A program made the position numbers and the translations under genes. The notes beneath the pieces were generated by a model. It worked only from the letters and a program-made list of their open reading frames with translations. It did no database searches and was not told where the DNA came from. Source: Monilinia fructicola (lineage: Eukaryota > Ascomycota > Leotiomycetes > Helotiales > Sclerotiniaceae). From it: a stretch of 64,000 bases of DNA. The DNA lies in NCBI GenBank assembly GCA_008692225.1, contig VICG01000017.1, positions 1 through 64,000 on the forward strand, read 5' to 3'. Numbering within the stretch: the first letter of the stretch is position 1; each line of letters starts with the position of its first letter. Below, piece by piece: positions 37,822 to 50,850 of this stretch.

Positions 37822-39628
37822 TATTTTTTAATTTCTTCAATTTCTTAATATAATTAAAAGTTTAATAATCTATATTATTACAATAAAAATATTTTTTATT
37901 TGCTTTAATTCTTTTCCTAGTTTTTTAAAGTACTTTAAAGTATTTTATTTTTTTTTCCTTTAAATTTTATTCTTTATCTAATATATACAAGCTAATATTT
38001 GCTATATTTAAATTATTCAATAAAAAGCTTTATTAAAAATTTTTATTAAAAATTACTTATAATAAAAATATTTTTATTTTTATTCTAATAAAGTTTTTTA
38101 TATTCAAATCAACTATTTTAAATTCTTTATAAATTGTTAATAAAATTTTATTTAAAATGTGATATATTCTTTTAAAGATATTCTAATTTAGCTTTATTTT
38201 GTAGTTTATAGCTATTATTTCTTTTTTATCATACTAAATTATATTTTATAATAAACTTTTAAAATATTTTATTCATTTTTAAATTGATTATTTATCTTTT
38301 TATTTAATATTAGTTATCTTTAAGTTTACTTTTAGACTAATATCTTTTAATCTATACTCAATAAATAATAATTTCTTTAAAAAGATTTAATTATAGAATT
38401 TTACTATTTTCATTATATTGTTGTTTAAACAAATTATTCAAGAATATTTTTTAATTAAGTTTATAGAAGAATTTTTAATGATTATTACCTAAACTATTTT
38501 CTTATATATGCTTTTTAATATAAAATAATTATTTATTTTTATAGTCTATATTTTAATATTATTATTACCCTTTTCTAAATTATAAAAAGTAGAAGTCTTT
38601 AACTAAAATTAATCCTTAATTGAATAAATAATTTTATTCCCTTATGTATTTGACCTTTCTTCTATTATTAATTGTTTTAATATTTTAAATAATAATTTCA
38701 TTTAATATAATTCTATTAAAGCGTTTGTAATTTAATATTGCTACAATTTTATATTAATATAGTTTTTTTTTTACCAAAAAGCAGTTATTGTTTCTAAAAA
38801 AAGCTATTATTTATTTCTTTATTATTAATAATCTTTTTTCTTAGTTATATTCTTATTTTTTTTAAGGCTTTAATTTTGTAATATTCAATAATACTAATAA
38901 TATAGCATTTTTAGGATATATTAAAGACTATGGATTAATTTATTGTATGATTTTTTATTAATAATATAATTTCAATTCTTATATATTTAATTATTTTATT
39001 ATTTATAATTTGTTGAAAGATGTTATTATTATATAAATCTTTTATATTAACTAGATTAATATTAGCTATATATGTTTTCTAATTCTTTTATATATAATTA
39101 AAATTAAATCTTAATCGTATTTATAAGATTTATTAATTATAAGTAATAAATGATTTTAGTTCTTCAATTAATTTTTTACTATAATTTGTTAGTTAATCTT
39201 GTATGGTTTATCCATTATTAATTTAAAACAAAGTTAAATTTTTAGTTATTTGATTATTTGTTTCTTTTTTTATACCCTTTCCGTTTTATAAAGTTTTCTT
39301 TTGTTTATTGAAATTTATTATTTTCTTTTAAGATTTTTTAGCGAATTCAGATTTTGAGTATTATATAGTTTAGAGATTATTATTTCAAGAATGTTTTGAT
39401 TAGTTTAACGAGTTAATTTGGTTTATTAGTTTTTAGATTAATATTGTAAAAGTTGATTATATATAATATCTTTAAAGAATATTATATTAAATTTATTTGT
39501 TAAGCTATAATCTTTTCTTAGTGTATTAAAGGTAATATTTAGAAAGTTTAGTCATAAATTTTAAAATGTTAATTATTAATATTTAATTCTTTTTTAATAA
39601 ACCTAATATTTTATAAGATAGAATTTAA

Positions 39629-39783
39629 TGTTATATAATAAAATAGAAATTAAAGATTAAGAGAGAAACGATAATATAATATAGAATTCTATGAAAAAGG
39701 AAAGGAATAGAATCTAAAGGATTCCGTTCCTTTATAGGACTAACGTGGCACATGATGCCAAGCATCACATGCCTATCTTAATA
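39629..39783 (-). repeat. Family A LTR, 5' copy
   Basis: 155 bp and less mutated than the 3' copy. It contains a 27-base inverted repeat (39747-39773, with CATGATGCC/AGCATCACATG), then on the minus strand CCTATAAAGG as a TATA-like box, then a second inverted repeat (GGAATCC/GATTCTATTCC). TSD TAAAT at 39784-39788. Confidence 0.9.
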
Positions 39784-40023
39784 TAAATATTCTTTATTTT
39801 ATTCTTCAAATATGCTCTTTATAATACTATGATCTTTAAGAATTTTTAATATTCTAATCTCATTTATAAATATCTTAAATGCTATTATAATATATGTTTT
39901 AATACATAACTTTATTATAATGTAATTAATATAATTTTTTGATTTTGAAGAAATTGATTGAAGATTTATTAAATTATTAATATTAAAAGATCATATATTG
40001 ATTAAAAATATATGTTTTCATAT

Positions 40024-40066
40024 ATTAGAGAAATGGGGGTGGTGGTGAGATGTACGGTAGGTAACT
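40024..40066 (-). mobile_element. Orphan right end of a fold-back element
   Basis: AATGGGGGTGGTGGTGAGAT then GTACGGTAGGTAACT and TA. Read on the minus strand its subterminal sequence (CTAATATATGAAAACATATA) matches the left end at 42469, which defines a subfamily separate from copies 1-4. Confidence 0.6.
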
Positions 40067-40397
40067 TAATCTTTAGTAAATAAAAATGCTTCTACTTTTA
40101 GTTTTTTATTTCTAGGTCCTAACTAAGGATTTAATATTATATATATCTTTATATTCTATATATTCTTAGAATATTAGAAAATATTAAAAGAGAATGAGTT
40201 AGTAGAGGATCTATAGCAATTATAGTAAAAGTATTATCAAATTTAAAAATACCTTTTAAGAATAGAAATGAAAACACGTATTTACTCTTAATACTAAGAA
40301 TGATTTCAAAAGTATTTATCTGATTATCATATAAAACAGAATCGTTCTCAATAAATCATAAAAAATGACTATTCTATATATAAAAGAAATATTATAA

Positions 40398-40440
40398 ATA
40401 GCAGGGATCTACGCTCTCCGTACTCCTGGCTTTTAGAGAG
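40398..40440 (-). repeat. Dispersed repeat F, terminus
   Basis: CAGGGATCTACGCTCTCCGT then ACTCCTGGCTTTTAGAGAGA, the inverse of the F terminus at 52800-52835. Homology stops a little further in. Confidence 0.6.
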
Positions 40441-42468
40441 AGGACCCTAGAGACTACTTAAAGGTGCCGCTAATATGGTTCATGTAAAATTATAAGAATA
40501 TTAACAACTCTATAAGTATTCTAAATTGATTAAAGATAACGAATATATTCGATATGTTTATTGAATAAATGAAATACTAGAACGTATAGAATATGATTTT
40601 ACTAATAAAGGAATATTATATCTTTATACCCCATTATTAACAATACTAGGGGTTATTTTGATTTTTTGAAATTAGAAACTCTTCTTTACAATATTATCTT
40701 ACCATTTGATATTTAAAATCTTAATATGCTTAAATATCTCTACTTCACTTTTCTATTGAAATAATGGAATTAATTATATTATAAATAAATTATAATAATT
40801 ATAAATTAAAAACTTCTATAACTTCTTATTTAGAGGTGAATTAATGATATAATATAATAACTAATAAGATCGGCCTCTTTTAAAACACTCCATATAATAC
40901 TAAATTCTTAATTCGCAATTAAAACTTATTAAAAAAGACTTTATTTCATTTGAATTTTAGACTTATATGTTTAATATTACGAGATAGATTTTTAAAGCTT
41001 TATATTTAATATCGTATTCTTTTTCATTGAAAAAAAATATTTATAGAGGGGTATATAAAACCTCTTTTTAATATATTCTATATTTTAACCTGCTTTTCCT
41101 TAAAAAGATTTTTTCAAAAAAATATATAATATTAATATATTATAAATATATTATATAATAACGTCTAGAAAGTAATACTATTATCAACCTATAAATAATG
41201 CGATATATAGGCCATTATGTGATTACTACTACTAATAAAAAACAATTCTTTTTGATAATTTAAAATAATAATAGTATTAGACTATAGTTTATTTATAATA
41301 TAATGGTTTTACAAATCGAAAAGGTTTTAACTATTAGTACTTCTCTTATCTCAAATCATTATTTAATAGTTATCTTAATAATCTATTCACTTTCCTTTAA
41401 CCTTTTATATATATATATAATAGAAATCATATTATTAAAAGGATATAATAACCTTTTTTAAAAATCCACTTGAAGCTAATCGATTGAAAAGCAAATCATA
41501 ATAAAAAAAATAAATACTAAAAGAAGCAATTTATTCCATCTATTCTCATTTAAATCACATTCATTATATAAAATAATAACTATGTATTAAAAATAATATA
41601 AAGTATAGTTTTTAAAGCAAAGAATCTATTAATTATAGAAAAGATCTCATTTAATATTTTCAAAACTAAAATAACTGAAATATATTTTACAAATAATTAT
41701 TAGAATATTATATTACTATTAAAGCTTTATAATAATAATAATTGTAAAATAAATTATTTGGATAGTAAAGATTAAATTCTTCTTTTATACCCAATTAATA
41801 ATAACAATAAAAAAAGATTATTAAAAATTAAAGTAATAACCCTTATTAATTATTATAATAAAGTATTATACAATTTATATAAAAATTTTAAAAGATGATT
41901 ATATAATAAAACCCTTTAACATAACGATTTTCAAGGCCAAAATAAGAATTGTTTAAATACAAAATATAGGCACACATCTTGATTACAAGAGTTAAAAAGA
42001 ATTTGAAAAAATATAACTGAAATATTTAAATTATTTTAAAAACATTAATTTTTATATATATTGAAAAAAAGTAAAGGTTAATACTAAAAGGATTATAAAC
42101 AAAAAATCTAAAAATTATAAAGAAAAAGAGATTATATATAGAAATAATTATATATATTAAAAATATAATCTATATTCTAATTGTTATTATAGAATAAAGT
42201 TATAAACTATTCAAAACCTTTAGTATTCTAATGTTCTAATTGGTCGGTAAATTTTATATGAGGTAATAGTGGTGCTTTTCTAAAGTCTAGGCGATAGTAT
42301 ATAGTAGGCCTTATTTAGAGCGTAGTATAAAATCATCTCCTCCCTTAAATTCTAATAAATAAAATTTTCTATTGTTTAAAATATTAAATGAGAAGTTTGA
42401 AAGAACAATAATAACAATAACGATTATTAAGAATAGTTAGTAGATGTAGTTTGAAATGGTGACCATGA
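40441..42468. other. AT-rich stretch, no gene recognised
   Basis: Stops in all frames. Two mildly GC-containing patches stand out: 40445-40480 (GGTGCCGCTAATATGG) and 42240-42350 (CTAGGCGATAGTATATAGTA, ending ATCTCCTCCC). The second weakly resembles the TATA and CTCCT part of the repeats at 49429 and 50696 and could be a decayed LTR. Confidence 0.5.
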
Positions 42469-45400
42469 AGTTGCCTACCTTACATTTCGCTATTCACTTT
42501 ATTTAACTAATGTATAAAAACATGTATTTTAAACTAATATATTATCTTTTAATATTAGTATTCTAATAATCCAATAAATCATTGTTCTAAAGATTATAGA
42601 ATGTATTGATTATATTATAATAAAGTATATATTAGATATAATATTATAAAAATATTTAAAAAGTTTTCAGTTTTTTAAGATGATAATATCTTAAAAAATA
42701 TTTTTTAGATATATATAAAAGCATATTTATTTTAACAAAAAAGTATTCGGATAAAGCAAAAAATAATTTTAATTTGAACAAAACGTTTAATAAATTGAAT
42801 ATTAATTTGAAAATTTTTTAATATTAATCTTATTTATTAAACAATTTTTAAAATACGAAGTAGATTTTTAATTTTAAGAAAAAAGAATCTATAATTTAAA
42901 AAACGTTAATTTATAGTTTTTTATATTAAAATCAAATTTTCAAAATTAAAAAATAATTTAGAATTCATTTAATATAACCCTAAGTGTTTAAATAAATGTT
43001 ATTAAAATAGAGTTTTGAAAACTTAGATTATTAGATTCTAAAGTTATTCAATCATAAAATGAGTATAATAAAAAGAAAAAGAATAATTTAGAGGGTAAGA
43101 GCTTCAAGAAATTGATAGTAAAAAACTTTAATTATTGTTTTATTAAAAAAAATTTCAATTGAAAATTGAGATTTTTTTTATTAAATATATATTAGTTATT
43201 AGAAAAGCTTTTATTACTATTAAAAAAAATTGTATTAAAAATTCTATTATATTAGAATAATTAAAAAGAATATTTATACTTTTAATGATTCTTATCAATT
43301 TAGATAAAGTGGAATTATTGATTTAAAATAATTATAAAAGTTATAAAACTATAGAATTTATATAATTATATTTTTAAGTTTTTAAAATGTATATTAATAA
43401 TACTTTGATATACTAAATCTTTAAAAAAGTTCTATTATAAAATAGAAAAATTCTTTTTTACTATTATTATATTAACGTAAAACGATTTAATATAAATATG
43501 TCAAATTAAAATATAGAATATTAAATTCAAAATTAAGAAATATTTTCAGCCCTTCTATAAATCAATTTTACATTAAAAAGAATGGGAAAAGATTTATAAA
43601 AAAGATTTTATCTTTAAATAAAAGTTTAATAATTTAAGAATATATAAAAAAACATTTATAAGATGAAAGAATATTAAATTGTATATAAATTTTACAAATC
43701 GGAAAAAAAGCATTAATCTTTTTATTTATCATTTACTTTTTTCCTATCTTTTAGAAGGATTTAATATTAAGGATTATATTATTATAAAAGCAAAGTTTTA
43801 AATATTATAATACAAATATAGAATAAATCAATTAACCCTTAAAAAAGACATTAATTTAAAAATAACTTGAATTAAAAATTTATAAAAACCAAAGTTATTT
43901 AAAAAATATTAATTATAAGTATTAAACAATTATAAAAAACTAAAATTCAAGTTGCGGATTTGTATACAAATCCTATATAAGATTAAAATCTCTTGAAAAA
44001 ATATTCATTTTATAAAAATAGTTAAAAAAATCTTTAAATTTATAATAAAACTTAAGATTGACTTAAATTAAATTTCTTATTTTAATATTATATTATTATT
44101 TGTAGTAGATGCTTGATATAGATTCTTATATTTTATGAATAAAATTTTGAATTAAAAACTTATAAACTTAATTTATTTACCAAACAAGAATTATAATATA
44201 TTATACGGTAAATTACTTTTATACTACAAAAAATCAAATTAATTATTTTTATACTACGAAAATCGAGGTCATTTCTAATAATGCTATCTAGATTCTATAC
44301 TTTTTAATCAAAATCCAAAATAGAATTTATTTAAAAAACAATAGAATCTAGGGGTTTATAATAGAATCTATATTAACAAATTAAGAGTTATATCTTTTCG
44401 AAATGGAAGGGTCGGGAATGGAATGATTAGAATGAAAGGGTTGAAATCCCTAGAGTACTACTTTTCTAGTAGAATGCTATATATTCGTAGAATTCTATCT
44501 AAATCCTATTATAGTATGTTTAATGTAGTAGATTCTTTGAAGCATTTATATTGAAAGATTTTCGGAATACTATATCAGCTTTAAAAAAGCTTTAAATACT
44601 ATATTAGCTTCAAAATAGCCTTATATACTAGTATACCATTTTCGATCCCACTTTAACTCTTTAATTTTACTTTGACTCTTCAACTTCACTTTAACATTAT
44701 TAACTTTATTTCGATACTATTAATATTATTAATATTATTAATATTATTGTTATTTTATTAATAGTAAATTATTTTATTTAAATAATTGCTTTTTTCACCT
44801 CGTTTTTACTCTCCTATTTCGAAAATACTTCTTTTTCTCTTTAATAATGTATTAATCATTTTAGATTCCAAATAGCTACAATATTACTAATAACAACAAT
44901 AATAATAATACTAAAGATTTATAATATTCTCGAATATGACTAAATAAAGCAATATGCTTAAATAAGCCGAAATCACGTAATATACTTAAAAAAAGCCTAG
45001 TTTAATATACTAAGATTATTAGATCTAACTCAAAATAAAGATATGGACTATTAATATTAACTTTTGTTTTTATACTATATGCTTATAGATCTATAGATTG
45101 TCTAATTTTATATATTAAAATGCTATTTTAAATATAGTATTATGCTACAACTCGAATATGGCATATAGCTATATTTTTGGTACTCTAGGGAATGGAATGG
45201 CTAGAATGAAAGGGTTGGGAATGTAATGGCCAGAATCAAAGGGCCGAAATAGTTGATCACTCACCTTCGAAATGGCCGGAATAATTAAGCTCCGAAAGGA
45301 GCGGAAAGTCGAAGCTTTTTTACTTATTAATAATCGATCAATTAAAATATTAGATTTTGAAAATTTATAATTTAAGATTTAGATTGTATATTTTTTTTAG

Positions 45401-45860
45401 ATACTATTTAAAAAGTATAGAATCTAAATAGTATTATAGTAAAATAATCTTAATTTTTGTAGTATAAGAGTAATTAATTTAATTTTTGATAGTATAAAAG
45501 TAATTTACTATATATTATATTTTAATAAATAATCTTTATAGAAATTTGAAAATTATTTTAAATGACTTTAATTTAAAAAGTTAGAATTTTTTTTCCCAAA
45601 ACCTAAATTCTATATATGATTTAGATATAAATCCGAAATCGAAAATTCTAATTTTTATAATCTTTTATTATTTATTATAAAAAAAGAGCAAAAGTTTAGG
45701 ATTTTTAGAATTCATTAATTATTATATTTTAAATCGTTTATTTGATTTTCATTCTATTATATTAATTATTTATTAATTTATTAATATGTTAAAATGAATG
45801 TTTTTTAGTGTGAAATATTAGTTAAATAAGGGGGTGGTGAGAAGAGGGGTAGGTGATTTA
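42469..45860. mobile_element. Possible fold-back element copy 5, heavily nested
   Basis: Left end AGTTGCCTACC (42469) and right end GGGTAGGTGATT next to TA (45857-45862) are inverse copies. Internal sequence near 43930-44170 (GGATTTGTATACAAATCC, ATTAAAATCT) and 45540-45720 resembles the interior of copies 3 and 4. A second inverted-repeat unit (44210-45517) is nested inside. The left end's subterminal part matches the orphan at 40024-40066 better, so the pairing of these two ends is uncertain. Confidence 0.5.
44210..45517. mobile_element. Nested inverted-repeat element with GAAATGG core
   Basis: About 100-base inverted arms (44210-44310 and 45411-45517) share TAAATTACTTTTATACTAC, AAATTAATT and TAGATTCTATACTTTTT. 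Each arm holds two copies of a TTTTATACTAC motif. The core includes the GAAATGG-type segment at 44395-44450 and 45185-45320, whose last part (GGCCGGAATAATTAAGCTCC, GGAAAGTCG) matches 14510-14565. No reading frame. Confidence 0.65.
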
Positions 45861-45977
45861 ATCATTAGAAATGATTTTTAGACTATTTTGAAAAATTATA
45901 TTTAAAAGGATTATATAGAAATAGAATAATCCTTGAAATATTAATATTTAAAAATTATATAGAGTATTTTTCGAGGT

Positions 45978-46019
45978 TTATTAAATGTGGGGGGATAGTG
46001 AGATATGAGGTAGGCGATT
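45978..46019 (-). mobile_element. Orphan right end of a fold-back element
   Basis: TTTATTAAATGTGGGGGGAT then AGTGAGATATGAGGTAGGCG, ATT and TA. The inverse matches the orphan left end at 27251, including the subterminal AAAAATACT block. Confidence 0.55.
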
Positions 46020-46449
46020 TAATATTATAATATTAGGGATTAGTATAGATCACCTTAAATTAGGCGTATAGGTCTATTCTATAGCTTTACTATCATATAA
46101 TAATATAATATTTTAATAAGTTAAATAAGATAGATTATGCCTTTTATAAATTTAGATTTAAATTTTCTATATATTATTTAGCCCTTACCTACAACTTTAA
46201 GAGGTTTTACATCTAGATATATTAGATTAATGAGTAGATTCATATTAAATTAATTTCTTTTTAATAAATGAGTTTAAAACAATCTTTTTTTCTTTTAAAT
46301 AGATTTTGATTTTGCTATTATTTTGTTTATACCTTTTGAGTTAAAAAGTAAAAAGATTATAATGAATTTGTTAGTATACATTAACTTTATATTAGTAGAA
46401 TTGTAATTAATAACTTAAGTAGGAACTAACATTTAATATAATTATTAGT

Positions 46450-46617
46450 TTGCCGATTTGTAATTCTTATTGTATGTGTATATACTATTTTCAGAAGGTA
46501 CAATACAAGAAAATGTTGTTTAATATTAATTAATATTAAAATGAAGCTTGATTTCAATATTCTTATTAGTTATAAATTATAAACAAAATAAATAAAGCAA
46601 ATCTATATATAAATTCT
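46450..46617. repeat. Dispersed repeat paired with 22540-22712, mutated copy
   Basis: Same order of blocks as 22540-22712 (TGTATGTGTATATACTATTT, GAAAATGTT, CATTCTTATTRGTTAT-like, GCRAATCTATAT), with G/C replaced by A/T at most differing positions. Confidence 0.75.
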
Positions 46618-49428
46618 TAAATTTTTTAAAATTTTTAAATAAACATTTATTTACAATATTAATTAATATAATTATTATTTTAATCATATTTATTTACTTA
46701 TTATTACTATTATAAGAATATTATAAATTGATTTTTATTTTAGACTAATATAAAATAATAAATCAAATACTTTATATATCAATTAGAAAATACAAATTTC
46801 TTTTATGAATTATAATAAAATATAATAAATAAATAAAGTAAAAAGTGTTTAATATATTTAATAATAATCTAAAATAAAGATTTGTAAGTATTAATACTCA
46901 TTTTTCGAAATATTTTATTAATGAAGATTAATTAAAATTTAGCCTTAATATATAATTTCAAATGAAATTAATTTATTTATATAGAGAAAAGAATCTAGAA
47001 TTATATTAAAAAATGCTTTAATTATTATTATACATTTTTTTATACTTTAGCAAAAAATAAATTACACAATATAAAATAATATAAAAATAGATTTTCAATA
47101 AAATATAAAGAACTATTATTATTTAGTTCTTTTGTAATATAATTGCTTTTATTTTCTATTCCTTGATGAAAGCGAAAATCGAAATTAAAACCAGAATAAA
47201 ATTTTTAATCTTTATTATACTTTAATCTAATATAGATTTTTTGAATTAAGATTTTATAGATTTTAATTGTTAAAGAATTTTATTTTAATAATAAAGTAAT
47301 ATCGAAGTATAATAAAATCGCTTAGGTCTATTCTAAATAAAGATACATTTAATATAAAAAAACATGTAATGTAAAAAAACGTTATAATAATGTTTAAAAA
47401 TATATTATTATTATAAATTGAAGAATATTAAAATTAAGGATAAGAAATTTTTCTTTATAAATAAGGAAAATAATATATTATGAAATTTTGCTTTATATAA
47501 TCTATTGTAATAAAAATATATAAAATAAATCATTATTATCATTATTTTTATCTATATATTCAGTTAGTAAATGTAGAAATATTAATAAAAATATATTAAT
47601 TATACTTATTCTTTTATATTAAATAAGACTAGATTTATTTATAATCTTCTTAATCTTTTATATAAACTAGATTTTCTTTTACTTAAACTTTTTAAATGAT
47701 ATTTTTATAAAAAAATCGATTAATTATTTTATATCAATTTAAAAGAATATTTGAAATAAAAAGAAAAATACTTATAAAATGATTAAATTATTTAATGTAT
47801 TATTTTCAAATATAAATAAAAAAAAGTATTTATATTATAAAAAATACTTATTTAGTTACTAAATGATTATAATATTAAAGATAAAATTTATCAAAAAAAA
47901 TGAATAAGAATAAAAAAAATTAATATTAACTTAAAAAACGAATTAATTAATATAAATAAATTTCAGGATTAGAATAATACGAATAAAACGAATATTTTAT
48001 CTCCAATCTAATCTTTTATTCCTAATTTTATTATAAAAAAATATAAGGTATATTATTAATAAAATAATTAAATTAATAAATCAAAAATCAATTAAAAAAA
48101 AAGCATTATAATTTTATATTTCTATTTTTGAAATATATATTATTCCTTGAGATAAAATTAGAATATATTATTTATTCTTTTTTTTAATATTTTTAAATCT
48201 TTTATTTATAGGTAAAGATGATTAACATTAAGATTATTCATATAATTTTTTTTAATAAATTAGATTATATATTTGATAGAATATCAAGATAATCGATTTA
48301 AAATATATATACATTTTAGATTATTTCTTTATAACCTATTAATATATATCTGAATAAGAAAGATATTAGTATTTTCTATTAAATAACAGTCTAAATTTAA
48401 GAATATATTTCTAATAAAATTAAATAAGAATATAAAAAATTTCATCGTTTTATTGAAGAATATAATTTTTCTAAATCAAAATTTTATAAAGATAAAATTC
48501 TTTAAGGAATGAAGTATTCTAAACTTATCATTCTTACTTAAAATTTGATGAAAAAGATTTTTATATTTTTAATATTTAATTATATGAATTATTAATAAAA
48601 TAATGTTCATTATTGTCTTCTATATTGTAAAAAATACAAAAATGGGATTAAAAGTAAATAAACTAAAATTATATAAAGTAATATCTAAAATTGTCTTTAT
48701 ATTAATATTATATAAGTCAATACCTGATTTCAACTATTTTTAAATCTAATGATTGAACATTTTTTCAAAAGAAATGATTTTTAATATAATTATAAATAAA
48801 AAGTTTCGAAAAGTATATATTTATTTCATTATCTGAATAAAGAATTTACTTTATAGAAAAGTTTTAATTAAAAAGAAATATAAAAAATCATTATTTAGAA
48901 TTTGATTTACATTATCTTTTAAATATTTATAATCTAGTTTTTTTATCATTTAAATATATTTTTGGTATTATAAATAAATTATTTGATTTTATATATAAAT
49001 TTTCAGTATACTATATATGTAGAAAAAATTAATATTTAATTAAAACAATAAAGAATAAAAAAGAATGTTGTTTTTCTCATCCTGAAAAATAAGGAATAAG
49101 ATTTTAATAAATAAAATAATAAATAAAAAAATATAATATTCTACTTTTAAAAAGAATATATTTTTACTAAATTATTATAGAATATATAACAAATATTGAT
49201 ATTTAACTAATAATATTTATTAAAAAATTAATTTATCATTATAAAAAGTATATTAATATTCTAGAAAAAGTATTTAAATTCTATAAGGATATTTTAAATA
49301 ATATATATAACGTTAATCATATCAAAAAAGAATTTAATATAAACTAAAATTTTATTTATTATGAATTTTAAAATATATTAATAATATTATAATTTATCAT
49401 TTTCTTAGCTTTATTAATTGTAAAAAGG
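46618..49428. other. A-rich decayed sequence, no gene recognised
   Basis: The plus strand is A-rich with stops in all frames. By analogy with the identified elements here, whose sense strands are A-rich after RIP, this may be a plus-sense transposon relic. No motif could be identified. Confidence 0.45.
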
Positions 49429-49581
49429 TGCTATGGAGGGAGTGGGGGTCTGAGGCACCAATGGAGCTAAGGGGTATATATATAGCTCCTCTCTTAAATG
49501 TATCTCTTCTTTTCTCTTTATAGTTTATAATATGAATAAGATTGTTTAATACCCTACGATTTCTTATTTCATTTTATAATA
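49429..49581. repeat. LTR-like direct repeat G, copy 1
   Basis: Begins TGCTATGGAGGGAGTGGGGG and carries TATATATATAGCTCCT, framed by the short inverted repeat GGAGCTA/TAGCTCC. It matches 50696-50850 over about 153 bases in direct orientation. Confidence 0.7.
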
Positions 49582-49889
49582 GAATAAACTATCTATTAAT
49601 AAGTATAATCTATTAAATAGGTTATAAACTTAGATATATATAATATATTAAAAGTATTATTATTAGCTTTTGATAAATACCTTGATTCCTAATAGGCATA
49701 ATATTAAAAGTTTAGTTTAAATTATTATATTAATATTAATATTATATAATAATTTTAATTGGTTTAGCTATTAATAAATATTAATATAAAATTAAGGTAT
49801 AAATAGTTCTTAATAAGTATTTAAATTTTAATATTATATTATAACTAATTCTATCTTTTAAAAAATATTAAATAATATTATATTTATAA

Positions 49890-50640
49890 TTAGCTTCGCT
49901 TTTTTTTAACTTTTTTTTAGTTCTAAATCTTTTTTTAACTTTTTATTAAATTCTTTTATAACTTTTTCCTAATTTAGCTTTCAAACGAGTATCTCTATTT
50001 TTTTGATAAATAGCCTTAATAAAGTATCTTTATAAATTTTTAAAAAGTATTACTTGATTTCAATATATTTAGCTTTAATAAAACATTCTTTTTAGTTCTT
50101 AACGAATATTTTTATTAATAACTTTTAAAAAGTATTTAGCTTTTATAATATATTTTTTAATTTTAATATTTTTAGTTTTTATAGAGTATCTCTTTAACTT
50201 AATATTCTTAGTTTTTAAAAAGCATCCTTTTTAATTTTTAAAAAGTATCTTTTATTTTTAATATATTTAACTTTTAAAGAGCATCTTTTAATTTCGACAA
50301 TTTCAGCTTTCGAAGAGTATTCTTTTTGGCTCTTGAAGGGCACCCCTTAATTCGACGTTTTCGACTCTCGTCGAGCAACTCTTATTTTCGATATATATTC
50401 AGGTCCTAAAGAGTACCCCTGTTATTAGCTCTTAATAAAGATTTAACTCTTATTAGAGCATTTAATATTTTTATATTTTTAGCTCTAGTAGAGCACCTTT
50501 TTCGGTTCTTAAAGAGCACCTCTTATTTTCGATATATTTAGCTTTTGAAGAGCACCCCTATTATTAACTTTCATAAAGCATCTCTTAATTTCGATATTCT
50601 CGGCTTTTAGCGAGTACCCTAACTAACACTTAATAGATAT
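49890..50640. repeat. Degenerate minisatellite with 35-38 bp period
   Basis: Repeats of AGCTTTTGAAGAGCACC followed by TATTTTCGATATATTT-like sequence, best preserved at 50270-50620 and fading leftwards. Each unit contains a small inverted repeat (GCTCTT...AAGAGC). A 36-base unit would encode 12 residues, but no frame stays open. It is the only sequence of note between the two G repeats. Confidence 0.7.
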
Positions 50641-50695
50641 TAATAAATAGTTTTATTAAGGGATAGAAAGCAGAAGAGAACAAAATGTAAGAAAG

Positions 50696-50850
50696 TGCTA
50701 TAAAGGTGATAGGAGCCTAAAGTATTTATAAAGTCAAGGGATATATATATAGCTCCTCCTTTAAGATTTAAGTCCTCTTTTTTCTTTATAGTTTATTATA
50801 TAGATAAGACTATTCGATGCTATACAGTCTCTTATTTCACTTCGTAATAC
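50696..50850. repeat. LTR-like direct repeat G, copy 2
   Basis: Starts TGCTATAAAGGTGATAGG and shares TATATATATAGCTCCTCC, TTTCTTTATAGTTTAT and TCTTATTTCA with copy 1 at an offset of about 1267 bases. No matching target duplication was found outside the pair. Confidence 0.7.

Larger units (their letters stand above)
29540..39783 (-). mobile_element. Complete Ty3/gypsy LTR retrotransposon, family A, with two nested fold-back elements
   Basis: LTRs of 155 bp at 29540-29694 and 39629-39783 lie in direct (minus) orientation. TAAAT stands immediately outside both (29535-29539 and 39784-39788), so this is one insertion with a 5 bp target duplication. The 3' LTR is preceded on the minus strand by a purine tract (AAAAAAAAAGGATAA). 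Pol is on the minus strand with RT at 35570-35905 and RNase H at 34118-34236. Removing the two fold-back elements leaves about 8.56 kb. The roughly 4.4 kb between RNase H and the 3' LTR is far more than an integrase needs, which suggests an extra 3' frame or unseen insertions. Frames are destroyed by RIP. Confidence 0.9.

Noticed and set aside
27251..40066. Pairing the orphan fold-back ends at 27251 and 40066 into one element split by family A
   Set aside because: Geometrically possible, since family A sits between them, but the subterminal sequences belong to different subfamilies.
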